Shown: piece after piece, positions 18,718 through 29,092 of the stretch
Position numbering within the stretch: the first letter of the stretch is position 1
Layout of the letters: each line of letters starts with the position of its first letter
Source of the DNA: Trichomonas vaginalis G3
Taxonomy: Eukaryota > Parabasalia > Trichomonadida > Trichomonadidae
Direction of reading: 5' to 3'
DNA: 64,000 nt
NCBI RefSeq assembly: GCF_026262505.1
Contig: NC_067203.1
Location: forward strand, 13,032,392-13,096,391
The notes under the pieces: model-generated
What the model saw: only the letters and a program-made list of their open reading frames with translations
What the model was told of the DNA's origin: nothing
The model's database searches: none
Made by a program: the position numbers and the translations under genes

Positions 18718-19332
18718 ATGACAAACATTGAGTTTGAAACAGTTAGAAAGATAGACAATGACACCAAAGTGGTTCGAATATGTGATTTAAACGTAAGATA
18801 CTCAAAGAAATACAACAAATATTCTTTGTCAGACATTCTAACACTATCTGGAAAGAAAACATCCCACGACTGGGTTAGAACTGCTTCTACTCAGAAAATT
18901 TTGACAAGAAATCCTGAGCTTATGATATCGGTAAAATTCTATGGAACTGCAGCATATCTCATCGACAAAAGTCTTATACCAATAGTTTTGTTATGGTTAG
19001 ACCCAGTTGTTGGATATAACTTCATAACATATGGTTCATTCGATACGGAACGTTGCAGTGAGGGCTTACTTTACATCGTTCAGAAACCGAAGGACTTCAA
19101 TACAAAGAGATATAAGATAGGAAGAACATATAATATAACTCAAAGATATGACAGTACAGTCAATAGAGTCAAGGTTGTGTTTGCTAATGATATGAGAGCT
19201 GCAGAAACAGAACTACTTGAAAAGTTTGAGAAAATGTATGGTGCTCCCACGAAAGGTAAAGAAACGTTTGAAGTAGATGAGATAGGTAAAGCTATAAAAT
19301 TATTTGACGAAGTTGCTGAAAAATACATGTAA
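18718..19332 (+). CDS. KilA-N plus T5orf172 protein, short paralogue (204 aa)
   Basis: This is nearly identical in its last ~200 residues to the 434-aa protein at 16276-17580, but it lacks that protein's N-terminal helical half. The KilA-N core (KYNKYSLSDILTLSGKK, DWVRTASTQKILTRNPE) and GIY-YIG-like tail (LLYIVQKPKDF, YKIGRTYNITQRYDS) are complete and open. The leader TTTTTTTATCTTGTATGTAA is the same type as for the other two KilA-N genes. It is a recent duplicate. Confidence 0.85.
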   Translation: MTNIEFETVRKIDNDTKVVRICDLNVRYSKKYNKYSLSDILTLSGKKTSHDWVRTASTQKILTRNPELMISVKFYGTAAYLIDKSLIPIVLLWLDPVVGYNFITYGSFDTERCSEGLLYIVQKPKDFNTKRYKIGRTYNITQRYDSTVNRVKVVFANDMRAAETELLEKFEKMYGAPTKGKETFEVDEIGKAIKLFDEVAEKYM

Positions 19333-19420
19333 AGCGTTTATTTTTGGTCTTTTGTGAAAGTCAGAAAATAACGCTAGTTTTTTATAAAATATTTTTTTTA
19401 TTTTGTATGTAAGGACAGAT

Positions 19421-20228
19421 ATGTCAACAACAGAGAACACAACAACTGCTATCGTTCATGAAGACATAAATGAAGAATACGAGTGGGTTCAGTATAACAA
19501 ACAGTTACGTCTCATTCGTTCGGTCAAAGACGATATGTACCAAGTGCAAAGTATTTTGAATGCTCTTCGTTCTACAAAGCAAGCATATCATTGGTTTGAA
19601 AACCAACAGACAAAAGAACTTTTAGAAGAATTTCCTCATATGTTTGCTTCCCTCGAAAAACCGAGGGAAGAGATTCCGTACGAAAATCGCAAGAATTTGG
19701 CTCCTGGTTTGAAAGGATATTATGTTCATAGACTTTTAGTAAATGCTGTTGCAATGTGGGCTTCACCTCGTTACGCTTGTTATATTTTCATGATGTTAGA
19801 TGAAATTCATAGACAAGAACGTGAAGAGCTAGAGAACAAGCTTGAAGCAAAAGACAAAAACATACAGAAAAGAATACCACGTTCGGTACCAAAAGGAAAG
19901 GAAAAGAACTATAAGTATATGATTTATACTGAAGAGATGGAAAATGAAGAAGACAGAGATATGGTTATGTTGCATTTAGTCAGAAGAAACAACAAAAGCT
20001 TTTACGACCTTGCTAAGATTTACAAATCTGACAGAAATTGGTTCTATCGCGAAAAACTTACCGATTTCAATGACACCAAATGAAGATGTGAAACAAATAG
20101 TTCAAGATACTTTACCTCAAACACACTATGATATTAAAGGTTGTACAATACTTACCTTCAAAGAAGATTTGCCGCTACTGAAAGAAAAAATAACAGAGTA
20201 TTTTGACAACTTCAAACAAGCAGAGTAA
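19421..20228 (+). pseudogene. Third KilA-N protein of Maverick, broken
   Basis: This is a more diverged KilA-N protein: NKQLRLIRSVKDDMYQVQSI, then STKQAYHWFENQQTKELLEE, and GYYVHRLLVNAVAMWASPRY with a following helix ending in a charged linker. The C-terminal part (NYKYMIYTEEM, MLHLVRRNNKSFYDLAK) resembles the DUF3627-like tails of poxvirus and iridovirus KilA-N proteins. ATG 19421 was chosen because it follows the TATTTTGTATGTAAGGACAG leader shared by this trio. It is broken at about one point near the end. Confidence 0.75.
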
Positions 20229-20323
20229 ATGAACCATTTATTTTTCAAGCTTGACTTCAGATGGCTCAGGTAGCTCTATAAGGTAAATTGCCTTGTCAAA
20301 TCCTTCTGGCATTCCAAGTTCTT

Positions 20324-20632
20324 CCTTCCGACAGGAAAAAATTTTCCTTCCGACAGGAAGAACTCTTCCTTCCGACAGGAAAAAATTTTCCTTCCAACAG
20401 GAAAAATTTTTCTTTCCAACAGGAAAAATTTTTCCAGTTGTCCGTCCGTAAACCATTCAAATTTTCGAAAATTGAGAACTTTTTGGTCGAACTTCAGAAA
20501 AAGTTTTTCCTTCCGACAGGAAAAAATTTTCCTTCCAACAGGAAAAAATTTTCCTTCCAACAGGAAAAAATTTTCCTTCCGACAGGAAGAACTCTTCCTT
20601 CCGACAGGAAAATATTTTCCTTCCGACAGGAC
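20324..20632. repeat. Iteron array: eleven 22-bp units in two clusters
   Basis: The core CCTTCCRACAGG starts at 20324, 20346, 20368, 20390 and (as CTTTCCAACAGG) 20412, then at 20509, 20531, 20553, 20575, 20597 and 20619. Spacing within clusters is exactly 22 bp, about two helical turns. Each unit has dyad symmetry (TTTTCCT..AGGAAAA). The array lies in noncoding DNA between convergent genes. It may be a replication origin or a partner of a KilA-N protein. Confidence 0.75.
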
Positions 20633-20738
20633 ACAAAACGAATGTCCGACGTACCACCAACCGAGCCGATTCCATTCCAAAGCCAGAAGAACCGAAAGCT
20701 GCAGAACCACAACAGACTAAGACTAAACACTTACATTT

Positions 20739-21612
20739 TTACGCTTGACTTTTTACAATTTGAACTTTGTTTGCGTAGATATGAATTCTGAAAGAAGTAT
20801 GAGGGTCTTGTATGACTTTGTACTTCTCCCATAGTTCATGTCTGTCAAACTTACCTGCCATGGACTCTTTCATAAGTTCCATGAATCGTCTTCGGACAAT
20901 CCGGGGAAAAGTACAATGTCAGTAAGTATTCTCTTTACATCCTTACTTAAACTCTTTGCTGTCTGTACAAAATGACAACTGAGATGTTAAAGTGTCTGAG
21001 CTTCTTAAGAATTCGACACATATCTTGTTCTCTATTCTTTAACAAAGGATGAGAGGCGAAATCATCTAAGATAAGAAGACATCTATGAGGGTACGTTTTC
21101 CAATCGTAAGATTGCAATTTCTTCGAAATGTATTCTATCTCTTTCTGTTTGTTTCTGAAGTGTTTCTTCTCTAATATTCTCTGCATTTCCTCATTTGGGT
21201 CTTTAAACTTCGAATTTATATACTCATTTATAGCATTGTACTTCAAAACTCTTCTTTGGTACTTCTTTATCCAATCTAACAACTCAGAGTCTTTTATACA
21301 TACTAACTTAGACTTCTTTATAATATCTTTGAACGATTTTACGGTTTGGTTAAATTGACCCGAAGTACTACAAATGACAACTAACTCATAGAATGGGTTC
21401 TTCTCATCTAGTTCTTGTTGTTGTGCAGCCATTTTAAGATAAGTGAAAGTCTTACCCGACCCAGGCGGTGCAATTAGACCTGTTATACCATTCTGAGCAA
21501 ATAAGAACTTGTCATGTATAGGTTTTATCTGAGCATTTTCTAACTTCCTCTTGTTCTTCTTCAAAACATTCTCAAATTTTTTGTCAATGTCAGCAAACTT
21601 TTTTTCTAACAT
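20739..21612 (-). pseudogene. Packaging ATPase (FtsK/HerA-A32 type) of Maverick, broken
   Basis: Walker A is GLIAPPGSGKTFTYLKM and Walker B is HRCLLILDDFASHP, separated by about 110 residues. A helical region and a C-terminal part with FMELMKESMAGKFDRHELWE follow. This is the Polinton/NCLDV A32-like ATPase that drives genome packaging into the capsid. The start is the ATG at 21610-21612, back to back with the plus-strand gene at 21649. Iterons lie just beyond its 3' end. It is broken at about two points. Confidence 0.85.
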
Positions 21613-21648
21613 ATTTTTAGAAAAATTAAAATTTTTATCTTTTTGAAA

Positions 21649-22152
21649 ATGTCTAGCGATTTCGCCATCTATATTCGAGACAAGCTTTTCGACAGCAAAA
21701 CATCTGTCGACCATAAAATCTTACATAGTGTAAACAAGAAAGGGGAATTTGTTCTAAAGTTCTGTTTCTGGGAATATGACAAGAACCATAAAACATTAAG
21801 CAGAGAAAGCTTAAAATTTTTTGTCAATGACAGACTTGTTGACAGAGATGACGCCGATTGGAAGATGAAGTCCAACAAAAAGTTCTTAGAATGCAAAGAA
21901 GACACATGCGCTGTTCTTGAAGATGAAATAGAAAACAGAATAGATGAGCTATATAAGAGAACAAAAGAACTTTTACATAAATATGGTTGCGCCAAATTTG
22001 ACATAACTCCACCAGAAGAAGAAAGAAAAGAAAGAGAAGAAAGAGAGAAGAAAGAACCTGAACCAGAGCCAGAGAAGGGAGATATGACATGTAAAAATAA
22101 AATTTTATTTTTAGAAATTTCTGGTCAATGTCAATGTTCTCTTCCTCTTTAG
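21649..22152 (+). CDS. Maverick protein of unknown function, charged C-terminus
   Basis: The open frame is 167 codons from the ATG at 21649, which follows AATTTTTATCTTTTTGAAA. The N-terminal ~125 residues look globular (SSDFAIYIRDKLFDSKT, FVLKFCFWEYDKNH) with four cysteines. A Glu/Lys/Pro-rich linker (KEREEREKKEPEPEPEK) and a short tail follow. It is divergent from the packaging ATPase and convergent with the next leftward gene. I do not recognise it; a protease was considered but no His/Asp/Cys triad pattern is seen. Confidence 0.5.
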   Translation: MSSDFAIYIRDKLFDSKTSVDHKILHSVNKKGEFVLKFCFWEYDKNHKTLSRESLKFFVNDRLVDRDDADWKMKSNKKFLECKEDTCAVLEDEIENRIDELYKRTKELLHKYGCAKFDITPPEEERKEREEREKKEPEPEPEKGDMTCKNKILFLEISGQCQCSLPL

Positions 22153-22531
22153 GAGCAAACACTGGCTTAGACTCTAAAATCTTTTTTACCCAATTTACCT
22201 TGAACTTCAACTATCTTAGACTCATAATATTCATAGTCGTCTGCCTTGCTTCTTTGGTTCATAAGGTATAACAAGTTTGTATGCTTTGCCCTTCTTTAAG
22301 GTTGAAAACCTTCTGTCAAAACTTCTTTGACTGTTAACAAACCTTCTATGTCTAAGTCTTCAAATTTTCGCACCATTTTTAGTCACAATAGCAAACTTAA
22401 CTGGTTCGATGTTCCAAACTTTGCTGAATGAAGACTTTTCAAAATGGTAGAAGTAAACATTCAAATATGTGAATGGTCTAGTTCTTCTTTAAGTCCTGAC
22501 ATGTACTTGTTTTACTGAGATGAATTTTGCC
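22100..22531 (-). pseudogene. Small Maverick gene remnant
   Basis: The start MAKFISVKQVHV follows TTTTTTTATCCGATAGAAAA, the same leader as at 22901, so a real gene once began here. Segments such as FTYLNVYFYHFEKSSF and KVWNIEPVKFAIVT, and basic residues near the end, suggest a small DNA-binding protein. It is broken at about four points and the end is uncertain. The family is not recognised. Confidence 0.4.
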
Positions 22532-22560
22532 ATCTTTTCTATCGGATAAAAAAATATTTT
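22531..22560 (-). promoter_or_regulatory. Shared leader TTTTTTTATCCGATAGAAAAG
   Basis: An almost identical leader occurs at about 22902-22925, each directly before an ATG on the minus strand. With the TTTTATCTAGAATAAAA leaders at 9771 and 25840 it defines an element-specific T-tract/ATC start box. Confidence 0.5.
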
Positions 22561-22569
22561 TTTTAAAAT

Positions 22570-22901
22570 TTACTCAGAAAAATTATTCTTTATATATTTG
22601 CCATTCCGAACTTCGAAAAGATGTTTTATACCAGCATAGAATTTTTCTCTAGAGCTTGGTCTTATATCGTTTTCATGACAATATTTTCTATATTCTTCAT
22701 ATAAAGCCTTTTTTCATACATTTCATAAGGACAATCTAACCAGAATAGCGCATATCCATTTTCGTTATCTAGGTTCTTATGATTTTCTTCTGTTTTAGGA
22801 ATTTCGCTTTCTCTATTTAGTTCTATGTCTATATATTGTGGCTTAAAAAGATGTGGGCAAGAAGGGTCTGGCGCTATGTAAAAAGTTAATTTTTCTGTCA
22901 T
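22570..22901 (-). pseudogene. Stand-alone helicase-tail-like protein of Maverick, broken
   Basis: It begins MTEKLTFYIAPDPSCPHLF. Its C-terminal part has the spacing Y..Y..YC.E......S...F....K plus a final NFSE, which also ends the neighbouring SF3 helicase gene at 22940. That pattern resembles the winged-helix tail of D5/DUF5906-type primase-helicases. It shares its leader with the gene at 22531. It is broken at one or two points. A duplicate of the helicase tail on a separate small protein is the likeliest reading. Confidence 0.45.
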
Positions 22902-22939
22902 CTTTTCTATCGGATAAAAAAATATATTTTTTTTAAAAT

Positions 22940-24178
22940 TTACTCAGAAAAATTTTCTTTGTATATACACCATTCTGTACGTCTAAAAGACTTTTGACAT
23001 TTGCCAAGAATGTTCGTTTAGACGCTGTCATATAACCATATTCTTGACAATATTGTTTATACGAATCGTACAATGACCTTTCATCTAAAACACTCAAAGT
23101 CAGTTTCATCTATGAACAGTTCATATACACTCTTGTTTGCTTCTAACAATGTTTGTCTCTCTTCGGTATGTGGAATTTGTCTTGGATTGAAACTTTGAAA
23201 TATCTAATGTCATAAAAATATGAGAACAAGTGGTTGTAAAAGTCAGATGTCAAAGTTTCTGCTAAGTCGTCAAAATATTCTGTATCTTGCATATGAGAAT
23301 CTGACGTTCTGACAACTACATATCTTCTGTCAGAACTTTCTAACTTCATCGGAACAGCATTGTTTGAAACCATAATGAAGTTTGCAACATTTTCACAAAC
23401 TCTTTGGTCTTTATATTTTCTTTCAACAACTCCAACTTTGTCTGTTTATAAGACTCTTCAAAGCATCTGAGTTCAAAACTTTTGTTGTATCTATACTTTG
23501 AAGTTCGTTACATACTATAAGTTTCATATTCTCTATTGAAGAGTTAAATTTACCGCAGATGTTTTCTAAGTTTGTCATATTAGGGTTCGAATAGCCCTCT
23601 AACAGTTTGCACAAAATATCTGTAAAGAATGTGTTCTTACCTGTTCCTTGTTTTCCAATTATAATGAGAGCAGTTTCATTCTTAGCACTTGGATGTTGTA
23701 AGATGTTTTGCAAACCAACATAAGATATACTCATAGACTCTTTCGTTTCCATTGCATATAATTTCTTTGACATGGTCTAACCAAGCTTCTATAATATTTT
23801 CTTTCCATTCTCTACTTGTTCGTATTTATATCCAGTGAAGATAGAATAGAAGTTTGGAGAAGGTGTATAGAACTTTATACACACGAACTGAAATCTTCTA
23901 ACTTTGACAATAAGATATCCCAAGCATCTAACATCTTCATTGCCAACTTGTACGACTTTTATTTTCTTAAGTTTCTGTTTACATTCTTGTTCTGAAACTA
24001 TTGTCGCTTTTAGGTTTGTTAAAGACTACATCCCATTCTTTCATAACATAACATTCTGGGCAAGTCGACATAAATGACTAAACGTTTTCAAATTCTCGAC
24101 TGCTTGTTATAGTCTCTAAATGGACACATATTTCTGAATGCTTGGAAGTCATAAAATCTGAAACATCTATTCTGTACA
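22940..24178 (-). pseudogene. Superfamily 3 helicase (D5/DUF5906 type) of Maverick, broken
   Basis: Walker A is ALIIIGKQGTGKNTFFTDIL. A B/B'-like region follows (NICGKFNSSIENMKLIVCNE), then LKSLI.R, in the order found in D5-like and phage primase-helicases. Upstream is a region with FYTPSPNFYSIFTGYKYE, the usual lead-in to this helicase domain. The C-terminus carries a winged-helix-like Y..YC.E segment ending NFSE. It would unwind DNA during element replication. A separate primase active site is not visible. It is broken at about five points. Confidence 0.75.
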
Positions 24179-24207
24179 TTTTTATAAAAAATAAAAAAAT
24201 ATTTTTT

Positions 24208-24993
24208 TTATTCTTGAGCTATTTGTTGCATTTGTTGTTCTTGAGCTATTTTTGTTGAAGTGTTCTTGTAACACAATACTTTCACCAGTTGCATCTTCCA
24301 ATTCGAAACTTTCTGCCGTCATTGACAAATACATAGGACATAAAAGTTTTACAGGAACAAAGTTTGCGTCAACTAAGGTTAAGTTTATGTTTGCTAAAGT
24401 GTTTGAGTTTACTAAAGCTGAAAACTCTGCATTCGAATGACAATAGGCAAACCAGCAGAGAATGTGTTATTTATACGCATAAGTATCTTTTGGTCATAGT
24501 AGTTTCTGTCGACATTCGAATAGCACTGAACCTAAGTTTGAAAACAATATATAAAATAGGTGTACTTAAAGTCAATGGAACAGACATTCCTTGTATGACA
24601 CCTTTTCCTGTTATAGGAAACTGTTGGTAGTAAAAACCAGATATAAGTTTTGTATTATAGCTCATATTGTTTATAGTAAACTCAGTCGGACATCCAAACA
24701 TAATGAAACCTGCTCTAGTTGCAGCACATGTTACACTCGTCCTTAAAGTATTAAATAAGTCAACAAAAACCTGTTGGTGGTATATCTGAGTAAGTATCTT
24801 CAAAGGAGTATTTTTTACCATTCACAACAATAAAATCTTCTGGTGTCAAAAGAGCAAAACAGGCTTTAGTCGTCATTGTGTTTAAAGTTAGTTTACAATA
24901 TCGTCCTTGAGGACTTTGTAAGTTTGTTGTTATAGAATTATATGACTCAGGGTTTTTAGTCGTAATAGTATAAACCACTATGTCTTCTGCCAT
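24208..24993 (-). pseudogene. Candidate penton/minor capsid protein of Maverick, broken
   Basis: The protein is about 260 codons. It starts MAEDIVVYTITTKNPESYNS and has alternating beta-prone segments: CKLTLNTMTTKACFALL, FIVVNGKKYSFEDTYSD, GFIMFGCPTEFTINNMSYN. The C-terminal part has LSMTAESFELEDATGESIV. Size, beta content and place among virion genes fit a single jelly-roll penton, but this is inference from composition. It is broken at about three points. Confidence 0.4.
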
Positions 24994-25005
24994 TTACATA
25001 TATTT

Positions 25006-25234
25006 AAAAGTTTTTCTGAAAGTGGAGAAGAACTTCATCTAAACTTTCACATGGCGTTTCTTGAAGTTCTCTGTCTAAGAAGTTTCAAATATTTTGTAAA
25101 GACATAGAACTTTCCTTTGTCTAACGAACAAACAAAACAGGGTCTTTCATATCGTTCAAAAGTGTGTAAAGTCCTTTACATGAAATAAAGTCTATATTAT
25201 TTTTCTTCAAACATCTTTCAAGAAGTTTTGACAT
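25006..25234 (-). pseudogene. Short Maverick gene remnant
   Basis: It begins MSKLLERCLKKNNIDFISCK and continues GLYTLLNDMKDPVLFV. It is helical, about 75 codons, and broken. No family is recognised. Confidence 0.3.
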
Positions 25235-25240
25235 TTTTAC

Positions 25241-25821
25241 TTAGCAAATAAATTTTAATGAAATGTTGTGGTCGTCAAATATTTTTATAACGTCTGGGAA
25301 ACTATATTTTAAGTTCAACGTTTCACCTCCTTTCATAACGTATATCTTGTCAATGACATTATATGAAACACCACAGCAACTAACGTCGGGTTCTATTTCT
25401 TTGATGTTTTATATCGTCTGCCTCTGTCAAAAGTTTTCAATAGTTCTTTCAAAACTTCATGAGGTGCGATGACATATGAGTTCACTTTTACAGGGTTGTG
25501 TTCGACAAGTTTAACATTATACTTAAAGCTTGACAAATCTTCTCCTGAGTTTGAAGTTTGTCTTTCAGTTGTTGGTAGTCGTTTCGAATATCTGCAACAG
25601 AACTTAAGTCTTGCTAACTTCAGGGTATGTTGGTTGTTCTTTTACAGGAACTATTGTTATACCATCTTTGTCTTCGTATGGTTTCCCCATTTACAACTCT
25701 CTGTCTTTGACATTGACAATACACTTTGACTGTTTGTTTGAGTTGGTGAATTTAACTTCACATCTGCCACCGCCATTAAACCTTTTGAAACACTTACGCT
25801 TCTATTTTTCGGAAATGACAT
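25241..25821 (-). pseudogene. Maverick gene remnant, unknown function
   Basis: It begins MSFPKNRSVSVSKGLMAVAD and later reads YEDKDGITIVPVKEQPTYP and DVSCCGVSYNVIDKIYVMKG. It is about 190 codons, with mixed composition, divergent from the plus-strand gene at 25840. It is broken at about four or five points. No family is recognised; a protease was considered without support. Confidence 0.35.
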
Positions 25822-25839
25822 TTTACTTAGAATAAAAAG

Positions 25840-26259
25840 ATGGACGTATTTGAGTATCTCTTCGAATTGAAGCAGAACAAAGTTTACACACACAAACAAT
25901 ACAAATACATTGACAGAATAGTTCTTTACACAAACAATGGAAAATGTTATAGAATAGCAGTCTTTGCTGAACCAAAATATTTTCATAAAGCAAAGAAAGT
26001 TGGTATAACTGAAATGGTGAAAGTTCTTGAAGCAGACATAAATATAACTTCAAAACTTACAGATATTTCTAAAGGTAAGTTTATAATACAATATTATGTC
26101 AAAACTGGCGTACTGTCAATATTTGACGGAGAGAAGTCAGTTCAAGAACAACTTACTGACCTGCTGCCAAAATCTGCTCGATGGAAGCTGTCGTTATGCC
26201 AATCTGAGGAGCCCCAGCAGGTTTCATCGAACGAATCTTCAAAAGAGCATCTTCCGTGA
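25840..26259 (+). CDS. 139-aa Maverick protein of unknown function
   Basis: The open frame starts MDVFEYLFELKQNKVYTHKQ after a TTTTACTTAGAATAAAAAG leader. It looks like a compact alpha/beta protein with a Ser/Glu/Gln tail. Its 3' end converges on the capsid gene with a gap of a few bases, the same arrangement as at 1-84 in copy 1. The family is not recognised. Confidence 0.55.
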   Translation: MDVFEYLFELKQNKVYTHKQYKYIDRIVLYTNNGKCYRIAVFAEPKYFHKAKKVGITEMVKVLEADINITSKLTDISKGKFIIQYYVKTGVLSIFDGEKSVQEQLTDLLPKSARWKLSLCQSEEPQQVSSNESSKEHLP

Positions 26260-27146
26260 AAAGTGCTATTGGTTTGTAAACTTCTTTGCTCTCAGTTCAT
26301 CTGGACCGTCTCTGTCACCAGTATATTGTATTTGTACAGTACCAACAGTTGAAATACCACCCATAAAGTCTTCTGAGTCAGCAAATGGAATGCCAAGCCA
26401 AAAGTTGAACGGTCTCCATTTATATTGAGTTTTTTGACTTCCTGTATGGGTCCATACTTTCACATATGGCATAATAGAACTTTGCATTTCAGGGTTAATG
26501 GTTGTTGTGAAGTTGTTGTTAAAGTTCATAGCATCTAATGTCAAGTTGTATGACCTCATATCCTCAACTGTGTAGAATATTCTTCTCTTGGATAATATTT
26601 GCATCTATGTTTATATGATATTTAATACCGGGGTTGTAGAAACAAGAATAGTCATTATAGTTCGTCTGAACAGTACAAACATAGTATCTGCATGTTTCAT
26701 TGCAGTTGTTAAGGCAATATCTGTTCTTGCACCTGGGTCAGCACTTTGGTTTCCAACTTCACCTGCAAAGTCTTTGACAGATATTTGGTGTATAGGGAAC
26801 ATAAGTGAACTGCAATATATTTGGCAGCTAAAGCATTTGAAATATCTGGGTCCAACATATAAACTGCAAGTCTGCTTTCTATTCTCTTGCATTCAAACTT
26901 TTCGCATGTGAACTTAACTGGGTCCCAAGCAGTTCCAGCAGCATTGAAATAATAGTTTACTTCAGTGTTGAGGTTTGAGAAACCAAAGTCTAAGTCAACT
27001 TTGTCTTTGCAAAAGTCGGCGAATGACGTTTTATTTGTTCCCACTACTTCTGTAAGAGTGAATGGGTCTTGTGTTGGTGCAATGACTAAGTTATTTTTGC
27101 TTGGAGTAAGTTCGATAGAAATTTTTCCTGCCCAGTTTGGTAAGTA

Positions 27147-28449
27147 TAGGGTGTCCAAAGGTGTGTTTAGCACAAACCTGAATACTGCGAATAGAAATAA
27201 ACAAGTTACATATATATAAAGTTTATTTAAATATAATCACCATTGGATTCAATCACGCGTTCGCAGCGATCGATCCAGGCTTGAAAGACACGCTTTAAAT
27301 CATCATGAGAAAATTGCTCAAATTGCTCTCTTACAAAATTTTCAAGATCATCTGGACTCGCGAATTCGCGTCCTTCAGCTCTCTTTTTTAGCGTGCCGAA
27401 TAAATAAAAGTCAGAGGGTGCAATATCAGGTGAATAAATTGGGTTTGGAACAACTTTGACATTGTTTTCCACCAAGTAATTCATTACCTTATGACTTTTG
27501 TGAACTCTTGAATTATCAAAATGAATTGCAAACTTTTGTTTTTGTTGTTTGGATTTCTCAAACTCATCAGAATTGATAATTTGAGTAAGAACATTGTCAA
27601 TTAGATACTGAGCATTCATCGTATTAGGTTTTTGAAGAATATCAATTGCGATGATGCCATTCACGCCCCAAAAAACCGACAACATCATCATTAGTGTGTC
27701 AATTTTTTTCTTCGGGAATGTTTGCGGATTTTCATCCTTCGGGATCCACATGATTTTGGCTTCTGTTGCATATTGAAACCAAGACTCGTCCCCTGTTACT
27801 AAAAAGCGAAACTTCTTGGATTGATACGCACCCAATATAGAGAGGAGCTCTTTCGAAGATTGGACTCTAGATTTTTTTTGAACTGAATTAAGGTTGTGCG
27901 GAACCCAACGTGTATACGCTAGTTTGTAGTTCAAATAATTGTGCAGATAATAACTGACTGTTGTACGTGGTATCTTTGTCATCTCCTCTATCCTTCTGAG
28001 TGATGCTCTTGGGTCTTCATCTAGCGCTTGAAGAATTGCTTTGATTTTTCTTTGATCCGGCGATTTTTTGTCAATTTTTATGATGGGCGCCTTTTTGTTC
28101 ATGAAGTGATACATCCTAACATGATACGTTACAGTGGAATAGCTAGGAGCATCCATACCGAAGCATTTTACCAATGTCTCGTAGATTTTTTACAGTCTTT
28201 GCATTTTTTTGCAAGAGCGCGGATGTTTTCTTTATGATTCATTAAAAAAATGAAAAAAATCCCGCCAAAATTTCCCGCGAAACCGCCTCTTGTCTCAAAA
28301 TTCATTTTATATCCCGGCATGGCGCCAAAATACAACATACTCATCATATACATATATTCATATTTTTTATTATATATTTATAATCAGCATATATCTCCTT
28401 TAATAGTCTCATATAGAGCGCTGTGCTAAACGCACCTTTGGACACCCTA
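27147..28449 (-). mobile_element. Tvmar1-type mariner (copy A), nested in Maverick
   Basis: The element is 1,303 bp, flanked by TA at 27145-27146 and 28450-28451. Its ends are inverted: TAGGGTGTCCAAAGGTG with GTTTAGCAC following. The uninterrupted capsid gene in Maverick copy 1 near 960-968 shows the empty site with a single TA. Length and structure match the Tvmar1 family of T. vaginalis. Confidence 0.95.
27227..28235 (-). pseudogene. Mariner transposase (Tvmar1-like), copy A
   Basis: The catalytic triad is visible: TGDESWFQYA (D1), AIHFDNSRVHKSHK (D2) and SPDIAPSDFYLFGTLK (D3), with exactly 34 residues between the last two aspartates, the mariner D34D signature. The helix-turn-helix region reads RASLRRIEEMTKIPRTTVSY. 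The main frame is open from 28174 to 27227. The probable start, MNHKENIRALAKK near 28235, is in another frame because one of two A-runs near 28185 and 28206 is a base short, so this copy has a single frameshift near its start. An internal ATG at 28174 could still give a protein lacking about 20 residues. Confidence 0.9.
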
Positions 28450-29092
28450 TATCTTAAAAACCTGAAGATGAGGAAAGATGACAAAGGAACTCTAAGTTTC
28501 AGTTTTACTTTAGTGGCAGCATTTCCATCTGAACCAGAAAGGTTAACATAAACTCCTGGAACGTTAGGGTCAAGTCTTCTTATTTTCTCAATAGTTGCAT
28601 ACTGGTCTGTTTGTTCTCTAGCTTGTGGTTGTACTGAGTTTCTCAAAGCGAACCATTCATAGTTTGCCCATGTTACTGTTTGAACTAAGTCAGAGTTAGA
28701 ATATATCTTATATCCCATGAAAACTTCTGGAGCATATTGGTATCCGACATAGAAAATTCCATTGCAACCTTTCTTGTCAGACAACTTGGCAGAAGGTTTT
28801 ATTTCAATGTCTTGTTCCACGTATAAGAATGAGTTGTCAATAGAAATAATGTGAAACCTGTCGCAAGCAATATCTACTGTTGTTGAAGAACCTTCTCCAA
28901 ACTCACCTACATTTCCATAAGAAACAGCAGTTGTATATTCGTAAGTTCCAGGAACTATTTCTGACCTTCTAATGGCATTGTCGCATTCGTTATACCATTC
29001 GGAAACATTTCCATTCATGGCATCCAAAACTGTTGGCGTTATATCTGAGCGGCGTACATTTCATATGGGTAAAAAATATAGAATAGTTGGAT

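Larger units (their letters stand above)
26266..29059 (-). pseudogene. Maverick major capsid protein, interrupted by Tvmar1
   Basis: This is the same gene as 84-1576. It starts MYAAQNITPTV at 29059 and is split by a 1.3-kb mariner at 27147-28449, with TA duplicated. The visible parts have beta-rich segments (ALRNSVQPQAREQTDQYAT, LRVPLSSFLIFRFLRY, KISIELTPSKNNLVIAP). About 490 codons of capsid sequence fit a double jelly-roll protein. Besides the mariner it carries about four breaks. Confidence 0.7.

Noticed and set aside
20288-20791. Open frames on both strands across the iteron region
   Set aside because: They are produced by the 22-bp repeats and encode only repeated peptides; no start motif or protein-like part.
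21649-22152. Adenain-type cysteine protease
   Set aside because: Expected in Mavericks, but no His...Asp/Glu...Gln...Cys pattern is visible.
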